A stretch of DNA of 43,456 nucleotides from Lachnospiraceae bacterium (GCA_016282595.1 JAEEKV010000011.1:1-43456), one strand, 5' to 3'. Positions 8,471-18,516 are shown, counted from the stretch's first letter. The notes: generated by a model from the sequence alone, not told the origin. Made by a program: numbers and translations.

Positions 8471-11272
8471 CTACTTACTTGTTATGCTGATGCTCTTTCC
8501 TAAGATCTTTTTCTTTCCGATGCGGATATAAGGACGGATCCTGTAATGGTATGTCTTTCCTGTCTTTATTCTTCCATCGATGTACTTTGTTGTCTTTAGG
8601 GTTTTGATCCTTTTAAAGCCTCCGTTTTTCTTTTGGCTTCGAAGGATCACGTAGCCGTCGGCAAGGTTAGCTGCACTCCACGTCAGCCTGCAGCTCTTAT
8701 TTCCTTCACGTTTAGCTGTGACCTTTTTCACACATCCCGTCACCACACAGAGCTCGCTCTTTTTCGAAAGCAGCCGTTCACCGTCCCGGGTTTCCACAAA
8801 GGCTGCCACCTTGTAATAAAATGGTTGATTGTCCGAAATGGCCGGAACCTTTACCCTGGTGCTGTCCTTGGAAAGCACGCGATATACGCTAAAGCTGTCT
8901 TTCCCTTTTCTCTTTCGATAAAGCACATATCCGTCGGCTCCTTCGGAGGTTGCAAACGAAATGGTGAGCCCGGTATTCTTCAGGGTCTTTCCGGTGCGCT
9001 TTAAGGATGTGATCTGCGGCGTTTTTGGTGCTATGGCAATCTCACACTGTGCGGAAAGTTTGCCCGCGCTAACTGTGATCATTGTCCTGCCCGGTTTTTT
9101 GGCTGTCACAAAGCCGTATCCTGTTACCGAAGCCACCCCGGGATCGGCGCTTGTCCAGGTTACTTCCAAATCCCCGGGACTGTCCTTAAATACGGGCTTT
9201 GCCGTCAGCTGCAGGGTTTCCTTTTCCTTCATTACGGCCTTGGTCTGATTCAAAGTAAGAGATATGAGTTCAGGCTCTTTGGCTCCTTCCTTCGGCCCAT
9301 CCTGCAGATCTTCTCCGGATCCGCCCTGGGTTGGATCCTTTTCATTTCCAGATCCTCCCTGACCACCTTGGCCGGAGTCATTATCACTGATACTGCTATT
9401 TTCGCTGATGGAGTTTTCGCTCACCGCATCCTTGGTATAGCCGCGGATTCGGAGGCTATAGCCGTCTCTGGTGACGTTATCATAGCTATCCACCTTGGAT
9501 TTTACAAAGATCTGATTTTTATACTGCGTCTGTTTACCGTTTTGGGTTACGGTATAGTTACCCATGGCAAACTCGGACAGATCCACCCAGTTAGCCCCCT
9601 CTGCCGTTTTGCAGAAGGTTTCTCCCGGATTGGACTTCGCATGGAAATTCCAGTATTTTCCGGTGGATGCGGTCATCTTTTCACTGTGGGCTGCATGAAG
9701 CACAATCTTGTCCTGGCTGCCGGTTTTGTGCAGGCCGGTAAACACGATGGAATACCGCTCCCCCTTGGAAACCTTAATCTCCTTTTCCAAAGGAATGGTA
9801 TGATAGCCGGAATAGGAAAGGGAGCCTTCCTGGGAAAGGGCCAAAGTTCCGCTTTCCGGCTTTCCTTCCTCTACCCCTGTATAGATCTTCAGCGTATAAC
9901 TGATGCCTTCTGTTTTCACGCCCAGTCCTACAGCCGACAAAAGCTGCTGCTCTGTGCCCTTTACCTCATAAATGGCAGCGCCGCCGGACACCTCGTAGGG
10001 GCAGTTTCTGAAGTTGGCACTTCCGTCATACAGATACAAATGATCGTAGTTGTCCGCTGCCTCACAGTCCAGAATAAAACCGTATTTGTAGCTGTTGCTT
10101 CCTGAAACCTGCCTCAGTCCACAGTCTTCATAGGACAGCCAAAAGCACCCGTACTGGGCACGTGTACTGCTCTCTCCTCCGTAGCTGTTTCTTACCAGCC
10201 ATGCACCATTGTTTTTCGGCCTGTGCTTTTCATTAAATTTCTCCTTGGGAAACTCATCGTCCCAGCCTATGATGGTGATGTTATGATTGGTGCTCCAGTT
10301 CGTTCCGTCGTAAAAGTAGCAATCACAATCCGGATCCGGATTATCATAGGTAGCGGAAGCAACAGCACGATATCCCGTCCCTATCGCTCCATAGGTTTGG
10401 ATCAGCGCCTTCATTTTGTTCCGCAGGGCTTCATCATTCCAGCTGTTACCGATGTTGATGACGTAGGCATTTTGCAGATGGGTTACATCCTTTTCATAGG
10501 CCATGGATAGGGAGTTTTCCTGTCCGCAGAGCCCCGAAAGATCTGCCCTCGTATTATTCGCCAGCGCTTCAAAGGGCGCCTCGCTTTCCTCCACAGCACC
10601 CACCCAGCCTGTCAGATGCCAGATGGTAAGATAATTGTTGCCGCCGATATCCGTGTAGATATTGTTGCCGTAGGAATCCGTTGCCGTATTGTAATCTCCC
10701 TCAGTGTTGCCCAGAGGGTCATTCAAATTTCCTTTGTTAAAAAAGTAGTAGGCCAGATGTCTCTCGGAAAGATCGATGGTATCCGACATGGCAAGACCCT
10801 TACGGATCAGGTTCATCTCCATGGTGGAAAGACATCCGAAGGTCCAGCAAAGGGAGGTGGGATTCTGATTTCGAAACTCCGGCATTCCCAATCCCTGAAT
10901 CGTTCTGGGATCATACTTGAGGGGAAGGTCTTCCTCCATTTGGCTTGATAAAGCTTCCTCACCTGCTGCGCTTTGCAGGCTTTTGGTCATAAGCATCCTG
11001 GATCTTAATGTCACCTTCGGGGTTTCCTGTCCCCTTTCAGGTGCATTCTCCACACCTTCCCATTCCAGCTCGGAAGCACCCATTACATCTTCAATGGAAA
11101 GTGGGGCCTCTTCTGTCAGTTCAAAGGTATCTGTCTCAGCGGCCAAAACTTCCACAGACAGGCTGCGTGGCATAGCGGCAGGCAAACATACAGACAGCAT
11201 GAGCATAAATGTCATGCCCACACTCATCCATCTGCGTGCGCTATGCAGTTTTTCGAACCGCAAGTTTTTCAT
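8471..11272 (-). CDS. Secreted papain-family (C1) cysteine protease with Ig-like and FN3 modules
   Basis: This 933-residue protein has a signal peptide (residues 1-45, cleavage near VLAAE). The C1 peptidase domain follows: the oxyanion Gln and catalytic Cys lie in RNQNPTSLCWTFG (Cys near 142), His in NHNITIIGWDDEF (near 331) and Asn in WLVRNSYGG (near 358), so the triad is complete. After it come a beta-rich domain with the layout of the lectin-like module often found in clostridial C1 proteases (about 420-590), a Ser/Gly/Asp linker, a BIG2 Ig-like domain (about 670-750) and two FN3-type repeats ending in a lysine-rich tail. There is no LPXTG, SLH or choline-binding motif. Its ATG overlaps the stop of the ABC ATPase gene by four bases (ATGA), which suggests coupled translation. 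Substrate unknown. Processing of surface proteins is inference. Confidence 0.9.
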   Translation of the reverse strand: MKNLRFEKLHSARRWMSVGMTFMLMLSVCLPAAMPRSLSVEVLAAETDTFELTEEAPLSIEDVMGASELEWEGVENAPERGQETPKVTLRSRMLMTKSLQSAAGEEALSSQMEEDLPLKYDPRTIQGLGMPEFRNQNPTSLCWTFGCLSTMEMNLIRKGLAMSDTIDLSERHLAYYFFNKGNLNDPLGNTEGDYNTATDSYGNNIYTDIGGNNYLTIWHLTGWVGAVEESEAPFEALANNTRADLSGLCGQENSLSMAYEKDVTHLQNAYVINIGNSWNDEALRNKMKALIQTYGAIGTGYRAVASATYDNPDPDCDCYFYDGTNWSTNHNITIIGWDDEFPKEKFNEKHRPKNNGAWLVRNSYGGESSTRAQYGCFWLSYEDCGLRQVSGSNSYKYGFILDCEAADNYDHLYLYDGSANFRNCPYEVSGGAAIYEVKGTEQQLLSAVGLGVKTEGISYTLKIYTGVEEGKPESGTLALSQEGSLSYSGYHTIPLEKEIKVSKGERYSIVFTGLHKTGSQDKIVLHAAHSEKMTASTGKYWNFHAKSNPGETFCKTAEGANWVDLSEFAMGNYTVTQNGKQTQYKNQIFVKSKVDSYDNVTRDGYSLRIRGYTKDAVSENSISENSSISDNDSGQGGQGGSGNEKDPTQGGSGEDLQDGPKEGAKEPELISLTLNQTKAVMKEKETLQLTAKPVFKDSPGDLEVTWTSADPGVASVTGYGFVTAKKPGRTMITVSAGKLSAQCEIAIAPKTPQITSLKRTGKTLKNTGLTISFATSEGADGYVLYRKRKGKDSFSVYRVLSKDSTRVKVPAISDNQPFYYKVAAFVETRDGERLLSKKSELCVVTGCVKKVTAKREGNKSCRLTWSAANLADGYVILRSQKKNGGFKRIKTLKTTKYIDGRIKTGKTYHYRIRPYIRIGKKKILGKSISITSK

Positions 11273-12174
11273 CCGTTATCCCCTGTATTGTCGTTTGTGT
11301 TTTCCGCCAAAGCACTCTCCTGTGCATTCCCGGTCTGCTCATTCCCGGCCTGCTCATTGGCCTCGTCTTCCTCTGCCACAAGTCGCAGGATCTCTTCTTC
11401 CTTCTGTGCCTTCTTGGTCTTCTTCAGCTGGCCTGCATCCAGCTTCATCATATAGTCTTCATAAGCCTCCAGCACTTCCTCCGGCTTTCCGTCCATTTTG
11501 ATCAGGCCTTCATTGAGCCAGATCACACGATCACAAAGGGTGCGGATGGTTTCGTTGCTGTGAGAGACGATCATAACCGTCCTCTCCTTATTCCCGATGA
11601 GCTCCTTCATCTTCCGGAAGCTCTTTTTCTTAAACTGCATATCTCCGACACTGAGTACCTCGTCGATGAGAATGATATCCGTCTCCATAACTGCGGTAAT
11701 GGAAAAGGCCAGCTTGGAATACATACCGGAGGAGTAGGTACGAACCGGCATATTAATAAAGGAGCCCAGCCCGGAAAACTCCACGATCTCGTTGTATTTT
11801 TCCTGGATCCGTTCCTTGGTAAAGCCCAGAAGCAAACCGGAGAGATAGATATTTTCCTTTCCCGTCAAAGCCTTGTTAAAACCAACTCCAATGGATAGAA
11901 GGGAAATGGAATGATCCCCGATGTCGATCTTTCCCTCATCCGCGGAAAAGATTCCTGCAATGGAACGAAGCAGCGTGGATTTACCGCTGCCGTTCTTTCC
12001 AACCAGCCCTACGATCTCACCTTTTCCGATCTCAAAGGAAACTCCCTTGACGGCCTCGATCTCTTCCAGCTTGGTCTTTTTCAGGGAAAAGAAGCTCTTC
12101 TTGATTCCCTGCGCCTTAATGACTTTATATCGGATATGGACATCCGAAACCTTGATTACATTTTCCTGACTCAT
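11269..12174 (-). CDS. Polysaccharide/teichoic-acid ABC exporter, ATP-binding subunit
   Basis: This 301-residue protein has Walker A GKNGSGKST near residue 60, the signature YSSGMYSKL near 150, Walker B ILIDEVLSVGD near 167 and the switch His in VSHSNETI, all intact. The early part resembles TagH/Wzt/RfbE subunits that drive export of lipid-linked glycopolymers. Its last ~60 residues are a Lys then Glu/Asn-rich low-complexity tail rather than the sugar-binding C-terminal domain of Wzt, so no chain-recognition module is visible. It follows its permease gene by 24 bases and its stop overlaps the protease start by four bases. The neighbouring CDP-glycerol-type transferase supports export of a polyol-phosphate-containing polymer. 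Confidence 0.93.
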   Translation of the reverse strand: MSQENVIKVSDVHIRYKVIKAQGIKKSFFSLKKTKLEEIEAVKGVSFEIGKGEIVGLVGKNGSGKSTLLRSIAGIFSADEGKIDIGDHSISLLSIGVGFNKALTGKENIYLSGLLLGFTKERIQEKYNEIVEFSGLGSFINMPVRTYSSGMYSKLAFSITAVMETDIILIDEVLSVGDMQFKKKSFRKMKELIGNKERTVMIVSHSNETIRTLCDRVIWLNEGLIKMDGKPEEVLEAYEDYMMKLDAGQLKKTKKAQKEEEILRLVAEEDEANEQAGNEQTGNAQESALAENTNDNTGDNG

Positions 12175-12198
12175 AACTTCTATTCTTTCCTGTTTTTC

Positions 12199-12978
12199 TC
12201 AGATCAGCTTCACATACGAATTTTCATGCTTTACGATCACCTTGGTTGCAATCACCGACAGGATCAGGCTAACTACAAACCAGAAGGCCAGCATCCTCAG
12301 ATTCGGGCTCTGCTCATACAGCACGCACTTTCGCATGGAGGTGATCAAAAAGGTCATGGGATTGCAGTTGAGCATCCACCTGTTGTAGGGCTCCGGCACG
12401 CGCTTTTCCACGCTGTAAAAGATACCCGACATATAGAACACCAAACGAAGTAACACGCTGACGATGTTGGCCATATCATCCATGAAGACGCCGAAGTTCA
12501 GCACAAAGCAGCTGATGGCGTAGGTCAGAAGGAGCAGTACCGCAAATACCGGGATCACGTAGATCACGCGCCAGGTCAGGGGCACCCGGTAAATGGGGAT
12601 CATGATGATCACCAGCACGAAGGCCACGCACATCTTAAAGCCCTCCTCCAGCATGGTGGTAAGAACCAGCACATACTTGGGCAGATAGACCTTGGATATG
12701 GTGCTCTTATTTTGCTTTACGATCCTAACGCTCTTATTAACACAGACACTGAAAAAGTTCCAAAGGTTCAGTGCCAGGAATACAAACAACGGGAAGTACT
12801 TCTCTCCCTTACCGAACACGATGAGGGATACAAAGGTGTAAACCAACATGAATAAAAAGGGATTCAGTACCCACCAGAGCCAGTTTAAGTAACTGGTGGC
12901 CACATCCGCCTTGAGGGCGGACTTGGCGGAATAGAGCATGTAACTTTTATATTTTTTGATATTCGTAAAAAACTTCAT
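12199..12978 (-). CDS. Polysaccharide/teichoic-acid ABC exporter, permease subunit
   Basis: The protein has 259 residues from ATG 12978, which has a very strong AAGGAAGGAT ribosome site; the frame extends upstream but without one. It has six membrane segments of the ABC-2 type (TagG/Wzm/RfbD family), with the conserved N-terminal amphipathic stretch before helix 1 and the family's FYMSGIFY and NP(M)TF motifs (around residues 180-225). It pairs with the ATPase gene just downstream to move a lipid-linked polymer across the membrane. The next gene upstream is the polyol-phosphate transferase, 58 bases away. Confidence 0.93.
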   Translation of the reverse strand: MKFFTNIKKYKSYMLYSAKSALKADVATSYLNWLWWVLNPFLFMLVYTFVSLIVFGKGEKYFPLFVFLALNLWNFFSVCVNKSVRIVKQNKSTISKVYLPKYVLVLTTMLEEGFKMCVAFVLVIIMIPIYRVPLTWRVIYVIPVFAVLLLLTYAISCFVLNFGVFMDDMANIVSVLLRLVFYMSGIFYSVEKRVPEPYNRWMLNCNPMTFLITSMRKCVLYEQSPNLRMLAFWFVVSLILSVIATKVIVKHENSYVKLI

Positions 12979-13036
12979 AGATCCTTCCTTTGCCTGCGCA
13001 CAAAAATGCACTATATTATAGCATTTTCAGCCTGTT

Positions 13037-14719
13037 TTAGCAAGTTTTGGGAAACTGCAGCCCTCTCCATCGATCCACCCGGGTCCTTTGCAGGGCAAGC
13101 GCATCCAGATACTCCTTCGGCAATTCTCCTTTGATGAGCCAGTCGATGACCCGGTCACAGACTCCTGTATCCAAATGATCAAAGTGACGCCTTACATATT
13201 CCTCCAGCTTTTCCGCCTCAAAGGATCCGCTTTCAATGGCCGAAAGAAGCTCTTTAAACTCCGCTACCACTTTTCCGGGGGCATTCTCCCGGTAGGGCCT
13301 GTGAAAGCCTCTGTCCTTCCCGTATTCCTCTTCATCAAAGGCGTAAAACAGCATGGGTCTTTGCAGCACGGAAAATTCAAAGAGGTTGGAGGAATAATCC
13401 GTGATCAGCAGATCAGTGATCAAAAATAGATCGTTGATGGAAGCTTGGGGATCCGTCTCTAAGATCACATCCCGGCACTCCTTGGGTACATAGTCCCTTT
13501 CCTTCACCCAGGGATGCATCTTACAAAGTACTACATATCCGCATCTGTTTGCCACATCCCTCAGGGCCGGAAAATCGATCTTATCAAAGGGATAGTGGGC
13601 ATCCTTTTTGGATCGTCCACGGTAAGTCGGCGCTAACAAAATCACCTTTTTGTCCTTACAGATCGGATAGTTATTGAGCAATTTCTCTCTTTTTGCAGTA
13701 GTGATCTCCGGATCCAGAAAAGCGTCCATTCTGGGTATCCCGCAGGGGATCACCTTCTCATCCGCAATTCCCCAAAGCTCGGAGAAGATCCTTCTGATCT
13801 GCAGGGAGGATACCGTTGCCAGAGAGATCTGTCTGTGGCAGGACATGGGCCCCACTGCGCCGCTATGGCCCCATCTTGAATATCCGGTTGCCTTAAAACC
13901 CACCCCGGCATGCCAAAGCTGGATCAGTTTGGTATCCTCTCCCAGCATCAGCCAGTCCAGAATGGGAACATGGTCATCAATGAGGATCACGCCGCTTTGG
14001 GCCATAAGGGATAACAGCCTAAGGGTACTTTGTTTCCCATAGGATTTGGTGCGAACGCTTCTGCAGCTGGTAAGCAGCTTGTATCCCTCTCCTCGTGCTT
14101 TCAGTTTCTCATAAACTGCCTGCAGATTATCTCCCAGGGTCTCTGACTGCTCCGTTAAGAACAGGACGGTTTTCTCCCTTTTCGCCGCATTTAAAGAATA
14201 TTTCCTTTTCTGCGTCTGATAGTAAGCGGCAAGCAACTTTTTCTTACAGCGGGCAGCCACGGACCTTGCAGTTTTGCAGCCTTCCTTCTGCGTGATCTTT
14301 GCTACAAGCTCACCTTCCGAAGAAAGATGAAATCCCACCTGGTAGGATCTTGTTTTCTGATAGCGGAACTCCCTATGCAGACCATCCAAAAGCCCTTTGG
14401 TTTCGGCATCCTCTGCCAGGGCATTTGCCTTCAGATACCCCATAAACCGGTCATTCTCTGTCACTGCAAAACGATACTCTCCCGGATCCAGACAACGTTC
14501 ATCTCCCCTGTTGGTTACATTCCACAAAACCGAAAGACTTCCGTCCTCCGAAGCCTCTGTTTCCACCTCTCCACAGCACCTTCCGGTCTTTGTATCTGCT
14601 AAAAAAACGGCGAGCGTACCCTCCTGCCGCTTTGCATGATCCTTCTCAAAAGGTTCCATTACAAGCCGCAGATAGATACGCTCCCAGCTGACACTTTTCA
14701 GTTGTAACTCTTTGTTCAC
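13037..14719 (-). CDS. CDP-glycerol glycerophosphotransferase family protein (TagB/TagF-like)
   Basis: The protein has 560 residues. The C-terminal ~370 residues are the Glyphos_transf domain: WHAGVGFKATGY near 270, a GIPRMDAF strand near 325, LLAPTYRG near 363 and ITDYSSNLFEF near 440, followed by the R-PMLFYAFDEEEY motif. The family transfers polyol-phosphate from CDP-glycerol or CDP-ribitol to make teichoic-acid-like polymers on the inner face of the membrane. The N-terminal ~180 residues are a separate, probably beta-rich domain. Translation starts at GTG 14719, which abuts the rmlC stop, with GGGGGA five bases upstream. Which polyol is used cannot be read from the sequence, but a cytidylyltransferase gene of the matching type lies at 34730-35446. 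Confidence 0.9.
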   Translation of the reverse strand: MNKELQLKSVSWERIYLRLVMEPFEKDHAKRQEGTLAVFLADTKTGRCCGEVETEASEDGSLSVLWNVTNRGDERCLDPGEYRFAVTENDRFMGYLKANALAEDAETKGLLDGLHREFRYQKTRSYQVGFHLSSEGELVAKITQKEGCKTARSVAARCKKKLLAAYYQTQKRKYSLNAAKREKTVLFLTEQSETLGDNLQAVYEKLKARGEGYKLLTSCRSVRTKSYGKQSTLRLLSLMAQSGVILIDDHVPILDWLMLGEDTKLIQLWHAGVGFKATGYSRWGHSGAVGPMSCHRQISLATVSSLQIRRIFSELWGIADEKVIPCGIPRMDAFLDPEITTAKREKLLNNYPICKDKKVILLAPTYRGRSKKDAHYPFDKIDFPALRDVANRCGYVVLCKMHPWVKERDYVPKECRDVILETDPQASINDLFLITDLLITDYSSNLFEFSVLQRPMLFYAFDEEEYGKDRGFHRPYRENAPGKVVAEFKELLSAIESGSFEAEKLEEYVRRHFDHLDTGVCDRVIDWLIKGELPKEYLDALALQRTRVDRWRGLQFPKTC

Positions 14720-15292
14720 TCAGATCCCCCGCTCTTTGCGGTATTCTGCGATACCGCTCCAGAGTTTGTCTTTTTCCGACAGGATCAGATCCTCTCTTGT
14801 CATTCCATCCGGCATGGGCCAGTCGATACCAATCTCAGGATCGGACCACAAAAGACCGCCCTCATCATTGGGATGGTAAAAGTCCGTACACTTATAGGTA
14901 AACTCTGCAAAATCCGACAGCACGATAAAACCGTGTGCAAAATTCTTGGGAATGAAGAACTGCTTTTTATTCTCTGCGCTGAGTCTCACGCCGAAGGCCT
15001 GCCCGAAGGTAGCGCTTCCGGGACGAAGATCTACAGCCACATCAAATACCTCTCCGCTGACTACTCTTACCAGCTTATCCTGCGGAAACTCCTTCTGAAA
15101 ATGCAGGCCACGCAGCACGCCCTTTTTAGACGCTGACTGATTATCCTGTACAAAGGTCAGATCAATGCCCGCTTCCTTAAAGTCGTTGGCATTGTAGGTC
15201 TCCATAAAATAGCCTCTCTCATCACCGAATACCGTCGGTGTGATTACCTTCAGTCCTTCGATATGACAGGTTTCCACCGTGATCTTTCCCAT
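14720..15292 (-). CDS. rmlC: dTDP-4-dehydrorhamnose 3,5-epimerase
   Basis: The protein has 190 residues from ATG 15292, chosen for the GGAGG eight bases upstream; the frame extends to 15328 without a better site. The family pattern is complete: DERGYFMETY near 27, a DNQSASKKGVLRGLHFQ block with the catalytic His near 64, the DVAVDLRPGSATFG strand and the NFAHGF motif near 122. It converts dTDP-4-keto-6-deoxyglucose to the L-lyxo epimer for dTDP-L-rhamnose. It follows the amidase gene by 35 bases and directly abuts the polyol-phosphate transferase gene. Confidence 0.95.
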   Translation of the reverse strand: MGKITVETCHIEGLKVITPTVFGDERGYFMETYNANDFKEAGIDLTFVQDNQSASKKGVLRGLHFQKEFPQDKLVRVVSGEVFDVAVDLRPGSATFGQAFGVRLSAENKKQFFIPKNFAHGFIVLSDFAEFTYKCTDFYHPNDEGGLLWSDPEIGIDWPMPDGMTREDLILSEKDKLWSGIAEYRKERGI

Positions 15293-15327
15293 GGATCCAT
15301 CCTCCGTTTTTGTTTTATTATAAGTCA

Positions 15328-18300
15328 TTAATTCTGATAGGTCAAAAGTTCATTGATCATACCCAGGATCGAACCGCCGTAGTTGGTATCTGTCGCCCAT
15401 CCTTTTCCATACGGGTTATCGGGAATTCCAAGCCATTCCACATAGGGCGCCGTGTTCCGATTGACATAGATAAATCTGTCATCCACACAGGTATTTGCCA
15501 AAGGATCCAGGCTTGCATAAGCCTTCAGGTGCTGGATCTGGGCACGGATTCCGATCTGTACGGAAGGGTAGGAGTTTCCGGGAACTCCGCCGCCGGTAGC
15601 TCCGATCCCCGCAAAGTTAAACTGGGAAATGGAAACATCTCCGCCATATTTCAGGAAGTTGGTTTCCTTCATAGCCTGACAGAACGCCACCTCAGCCTTG
15701 ATGCCTTCTGCCGCACACTCGTCGATATAGAGCTTGCAGAACTTACGCAGGGAAGAAGCGTCCGAATCCTTGTAAAAAGCAGGATAGGTCGCATGGGCGC
15801 TGTAGTAAGCCACCAGCTGGTTCAGCGTTGCCTCGGAGGTTCCTGCGATGGCATACAGCACAGGATCCTTACCCAGTTCAAAGGTGTTTCTCGTAAGGGT
15901 CTTTTTCACGCCGTTTTTCAGCGTAACCGTAGCTTCACACTGGTAGGAACCGTCCAGATTCTGATGGTACTTTTTATTGATCGTAGCTGTCCAGCGGTTG
16001 TTTTCAAGCTTCGCTTTATAGGTATGGGCAGCCGCTCTCTTGATCTTGGGCCACACCTTGACGCTGATCTCCTTTACGGGACATACACTCTGCACGCCAC
16101 CATAGGTCAGTACATTTCCGTTCTCACCGTTGGCCGCATAGGTAAAGGAAGCACTCTGTACATCATCCACCTTGATCTTCTTCACAGCGCCGACCTTGGT
16201 ATATTTTCCGTTCTGCTTTACGTAGCAGATGATCTTATAGGTTCCCGCTGCGGAAAAATCGGAGATGTTCACGTTCTTCTGATAGGTGCCGCTGCTCTTT
16301 GCCCTGGTCACCGTATAGCTCTTGGTCTTTCTCCGGGACTTGGCAGTTACCTTGAATTTCACGCCTTCCACCTTTCCCATCAGGTCCATATCGACGGCTT
16401 TCAGGATCAGCTTCATCTGTTTCTTATTCAGGGAAACCGTCATTTTGGGCTCCGGAAAATCCGGTGTTACGGCCTTTGTAAGCACCGCTTTTTCGATGTC
16501 CGTATTATCGGTAACGATCACCTTGACCTGATAAAGTCCTGTCATACCTCCGTGATTGGCAAGGGCCACGTCCGCATAATAGACGTTTCCTTTCCTGGTG
16601 GCATCCAGAGTCTCCGTCTTTTTCTCGCCGTTCTGGTTGGTGACCTCAAAGGCTACCTTCTTCACGCCGCTGGGTGCGTTCACACCGCTGGCCTGCACCC
16701 GGAAGGTGGATTTTGCCTTATCCACGGAGGGACTGGTCACATCCGCCGCGGAGGGTCCGGTAATGGTAAAGGAGCCTGTGGCCACCTTCTTTTGATTTCC
16801 GGCGGAATCCACCGTATAGGCAAACACCTTGTAATCTCCTGCCGTTGCATGGTCGATCACATCTACGGTTGCCGTCCATTCCTTATTGGATTCCTTCTCT
16901 CCTTCATAAGCGGCGATATCATCCATATCATCTTCTTCACTGTAAACGTGGAAGATCACGCTCTTATCCGATTTACTTGTTCCGGTCAAGGTCAGATAAA
17001 CCTCGGTCTCCTTTTTGTTCACCTCGCAGTCGATCTCGAAGCCGGATTTGTTCACCGTCTTTCCGTCCTCTTCCACAGGCGGTCCTTCCTTGAGCTGGAA
17101 AGCGGAAGCGATACCCTGTGCATCTGCAATACCCAGCTTTTTCAGATTCTCTTCGGAGGAGCAGAAAGCAGCATCCGAATAGTTATTTACAAAAGCATGC
17201 TCAATGATGATCCCCGGAAAACCGTGCAGTTTACTTCTTCTGATAACACCGTAGTAGTCTGCAAGACTGCCGTCGGGATAGGTATCCCCGGTCTGAGAGC
17301 CGTAGGTCTTGACACCGTTGTTCTGAAGTCCCAGGTTTACCAGGTTTGCCAGAATATGAGTTGCCAGCTTCCTTCCCGCTTCTGATACGGAAGCATTGTA
17401 ATTTCCATTGGGATAAAATACCATGGCTCCCTTGGAAGTAGTTGCCGAGGTTCCCGTAGAGTTAAAGTGAATGGATACATAGGCATTGGCGCCCACGGAA
17501 GCTGCCGCTTCCACTCTGAGAGCATTATCATCGGTGGAACTGTATCCGGGATGGGGGCAGGCATTGGAGGTTCTGGTCATATAGACCGTCACATTGGAAT
17601 AGTTCTCTTCCAGATACTGCTTACAGTAGCTGGCTACCGTAAAGTTGAGCCTCTCTTCCAAAAGACCGTTGGCCCTGGCTCCGCAGTGGGTATCGTCATG
17701 ACCGGGATCAAGAACGATCACTACCTTCTGCACCTTGGCCTGCTCGGCACTCAGACTTTCCTCTTCTTCCGATTCGGCGCTCAGCGCTTCCTCCCCATTG
17801 ACAGAAAGATCCTCCTGCATATTTGCAAGGGCTGCTTCCAGCTGCGCCGCAACGCCCCCGGCGGTTACATTCTGCACGCCGAGATTGATCACCGAATCCT
17901 GAAGCTCCTCCTGCTGGTCTTCGGACAAGCCGCTTCCCTCTGCACAAAGGCCTTCATCCTCACACAGATCTCCGATCTTCTCGGTATCAAAGGAAACCTC
18001 ACTGTCCACACCGAAGGCTGCTTCCTCCATTCCGGGAACGGCTGCGATATCCAGGCTTTCCCAGCTGCCGCCAAAGGGCTGCATCTTTAAGCTTCCGAAT
18101 CCGTAAACGCCCCGGGAAAGCTTTGTTCCCGTCTCGAACACCAGACTGCCGTCCTCGCTTTTTGAAAGGGGCAACAGGATCTGCTCGCCGGTGCTTTTCC
18201 GGATCAGGGTAAGGTTAGCATCCGCAAACTTTTCTCCCTCTTTTGTCTCTACGGCCACCAGAATATGCCCGTTTTGGCCGGCCGAAAGAGATGTTTCCTC

Positions 18301-18516
18301 CAGATACAGGTATTCCAGTGCCCGCTCACTCACAGCTTCGGCAGCATTCTCCGATACCGCCGCTGCTTTGGATTCTGCAGGATTACTTGCATTTTTCTGA
18401 TCCGCCATGACCGGCATCACACTTTGTGTCAACAGAAAAAAGGCGGTCATAAAAGCCAGTCCGCGTTTCAGGGCTTTCTTTGCTCCGCCTTTTTGTATTG
18501 CATTTTTTACTATCAT
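15328..18516 (-). CDS. Secreted bifunctional N-acetylmuramoyl-L-alanine amidase / glucosaminidase
   Basis: The protein has 1062 residues from ATG 18516, which has AAGGAGAGG nine bases upstream. After a signal peptide (1-39) and an acidic Ser/Glu-rich region comes an Amidase_3 domain (about 265-480) with zinc ligands in DPGHDD (near 272), the Glu of LLEERLN, the His of SIHFNS and the catalytic Glu of IIEHAF. Several beta-sandwich repeats of the GBS_Bsp-like kind follow (about 490-870). The C-terminal ~170 residues are a glucosaminidase (LytG/FlgJ-type) domain with its catalytic Glu in QAMKETNF near 952 and a FAGIGA motif. It should cut both the peptide-glycan amide and the glycan strand. A promoter lies just upstream (18577-18604), so it may be transcribed independently of the rest of the operon. 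No wall anchor is visible. Confidence 0.92.
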   Translation of the reverse strand: MIVKNAIQKGGAKKALKRGLAFMTAFFLLTQSVMPVMADQKNASNPAESKAAAVSENAAEAVSERALEYLYLEETSLSAGQNGHILVAVETKEGEKFADANLTLIRKSTGEQILLPLSKSEDGSLVFETGTKLSRGVYGFGSLKMQPFGGSWESLDIAAVPGMEEAAFGVDSEVSFDTEKIGDLCEDEGLCAEGSGLSEDQQEELQDSVINLGVQNVTAGGVAAQLEAALANMQEDLSVNGEEALSAESEEEESLSAEQAKVQKVVIVLDPGHDDTHCGARANGLLEERLNFTVASYCKQYLEENYSNVTVYMTRTSNACPHPGYSSTDDNALRVEAAASVGANAYVSIHFNSTGTSATTSKGAMVFYPNGNYNASVSEAGRKLATHILANLVNLGLQNNGVKTYGSQTGDTYPDGSLADYYGVIRRSKLHGFPGIIIEHAFVNNYSDAAFCSSEENLKKLGIADAQGIASAFQLKEGPPVEEDGKTVNKSGFEIDCEVNKKETEVYLTLTGTSKSDKSVIFHVYSEEDDMDDIAAYEGEKESNKEWTATVDVIDHATAGDYKVFAYTVDSAGNQKKVATGSFTITGPSAADVTSPSVDKAKSTFRVQASGVNAPSGVKKVAFEVTNQNGEKKTETLDATRKGNVYYADVALANHGGMTGLYQVKVIVTDNTDIEKAVLTKAVTPDFPEPKMTVSLNKKQMKLILKAVDMDLMGKVEGVKFKVTAKSRRKTKSYTVTRAKSSGTYQKNVNISDFSAAGTYKIICYVKQNGKYTKVGAVKKIKVDDVQSASFTYAANGENGNVLTYGGVQSVCPVKEISVKVWPKIKRAAAHTYKAKLENNRWTATINKKYHQNLDGSYQCEATVTLKNGVKKTLTRNTFELGKDPVLYAIAGTSEATLNQLVAYYSAHATYPAFYKDSDASSLRKFCKLYIDECAAEGIKAEVAFCQAMKETNFLKYGGDVSISQFNFAGIGATGGGVPGNSYPSVQIGIRAQIQHLKAYASLDPLANTCVDDRFIYVNRNTAPYVEWLGIPDNPYGKGWATDTNYGGSILGMINELLTYQN

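Noticed and set aside
15310-17385. A 691-codon open frame on the plus strand
   Set aside because: It lies entirely antisense to the amidase/glucosaminidase gene, whose domains, signal peptide and ribosome site are clear. The translated sequence is Leu/Ile/His/Gly-rich without domains and appears to result from codon bias of the real gene.
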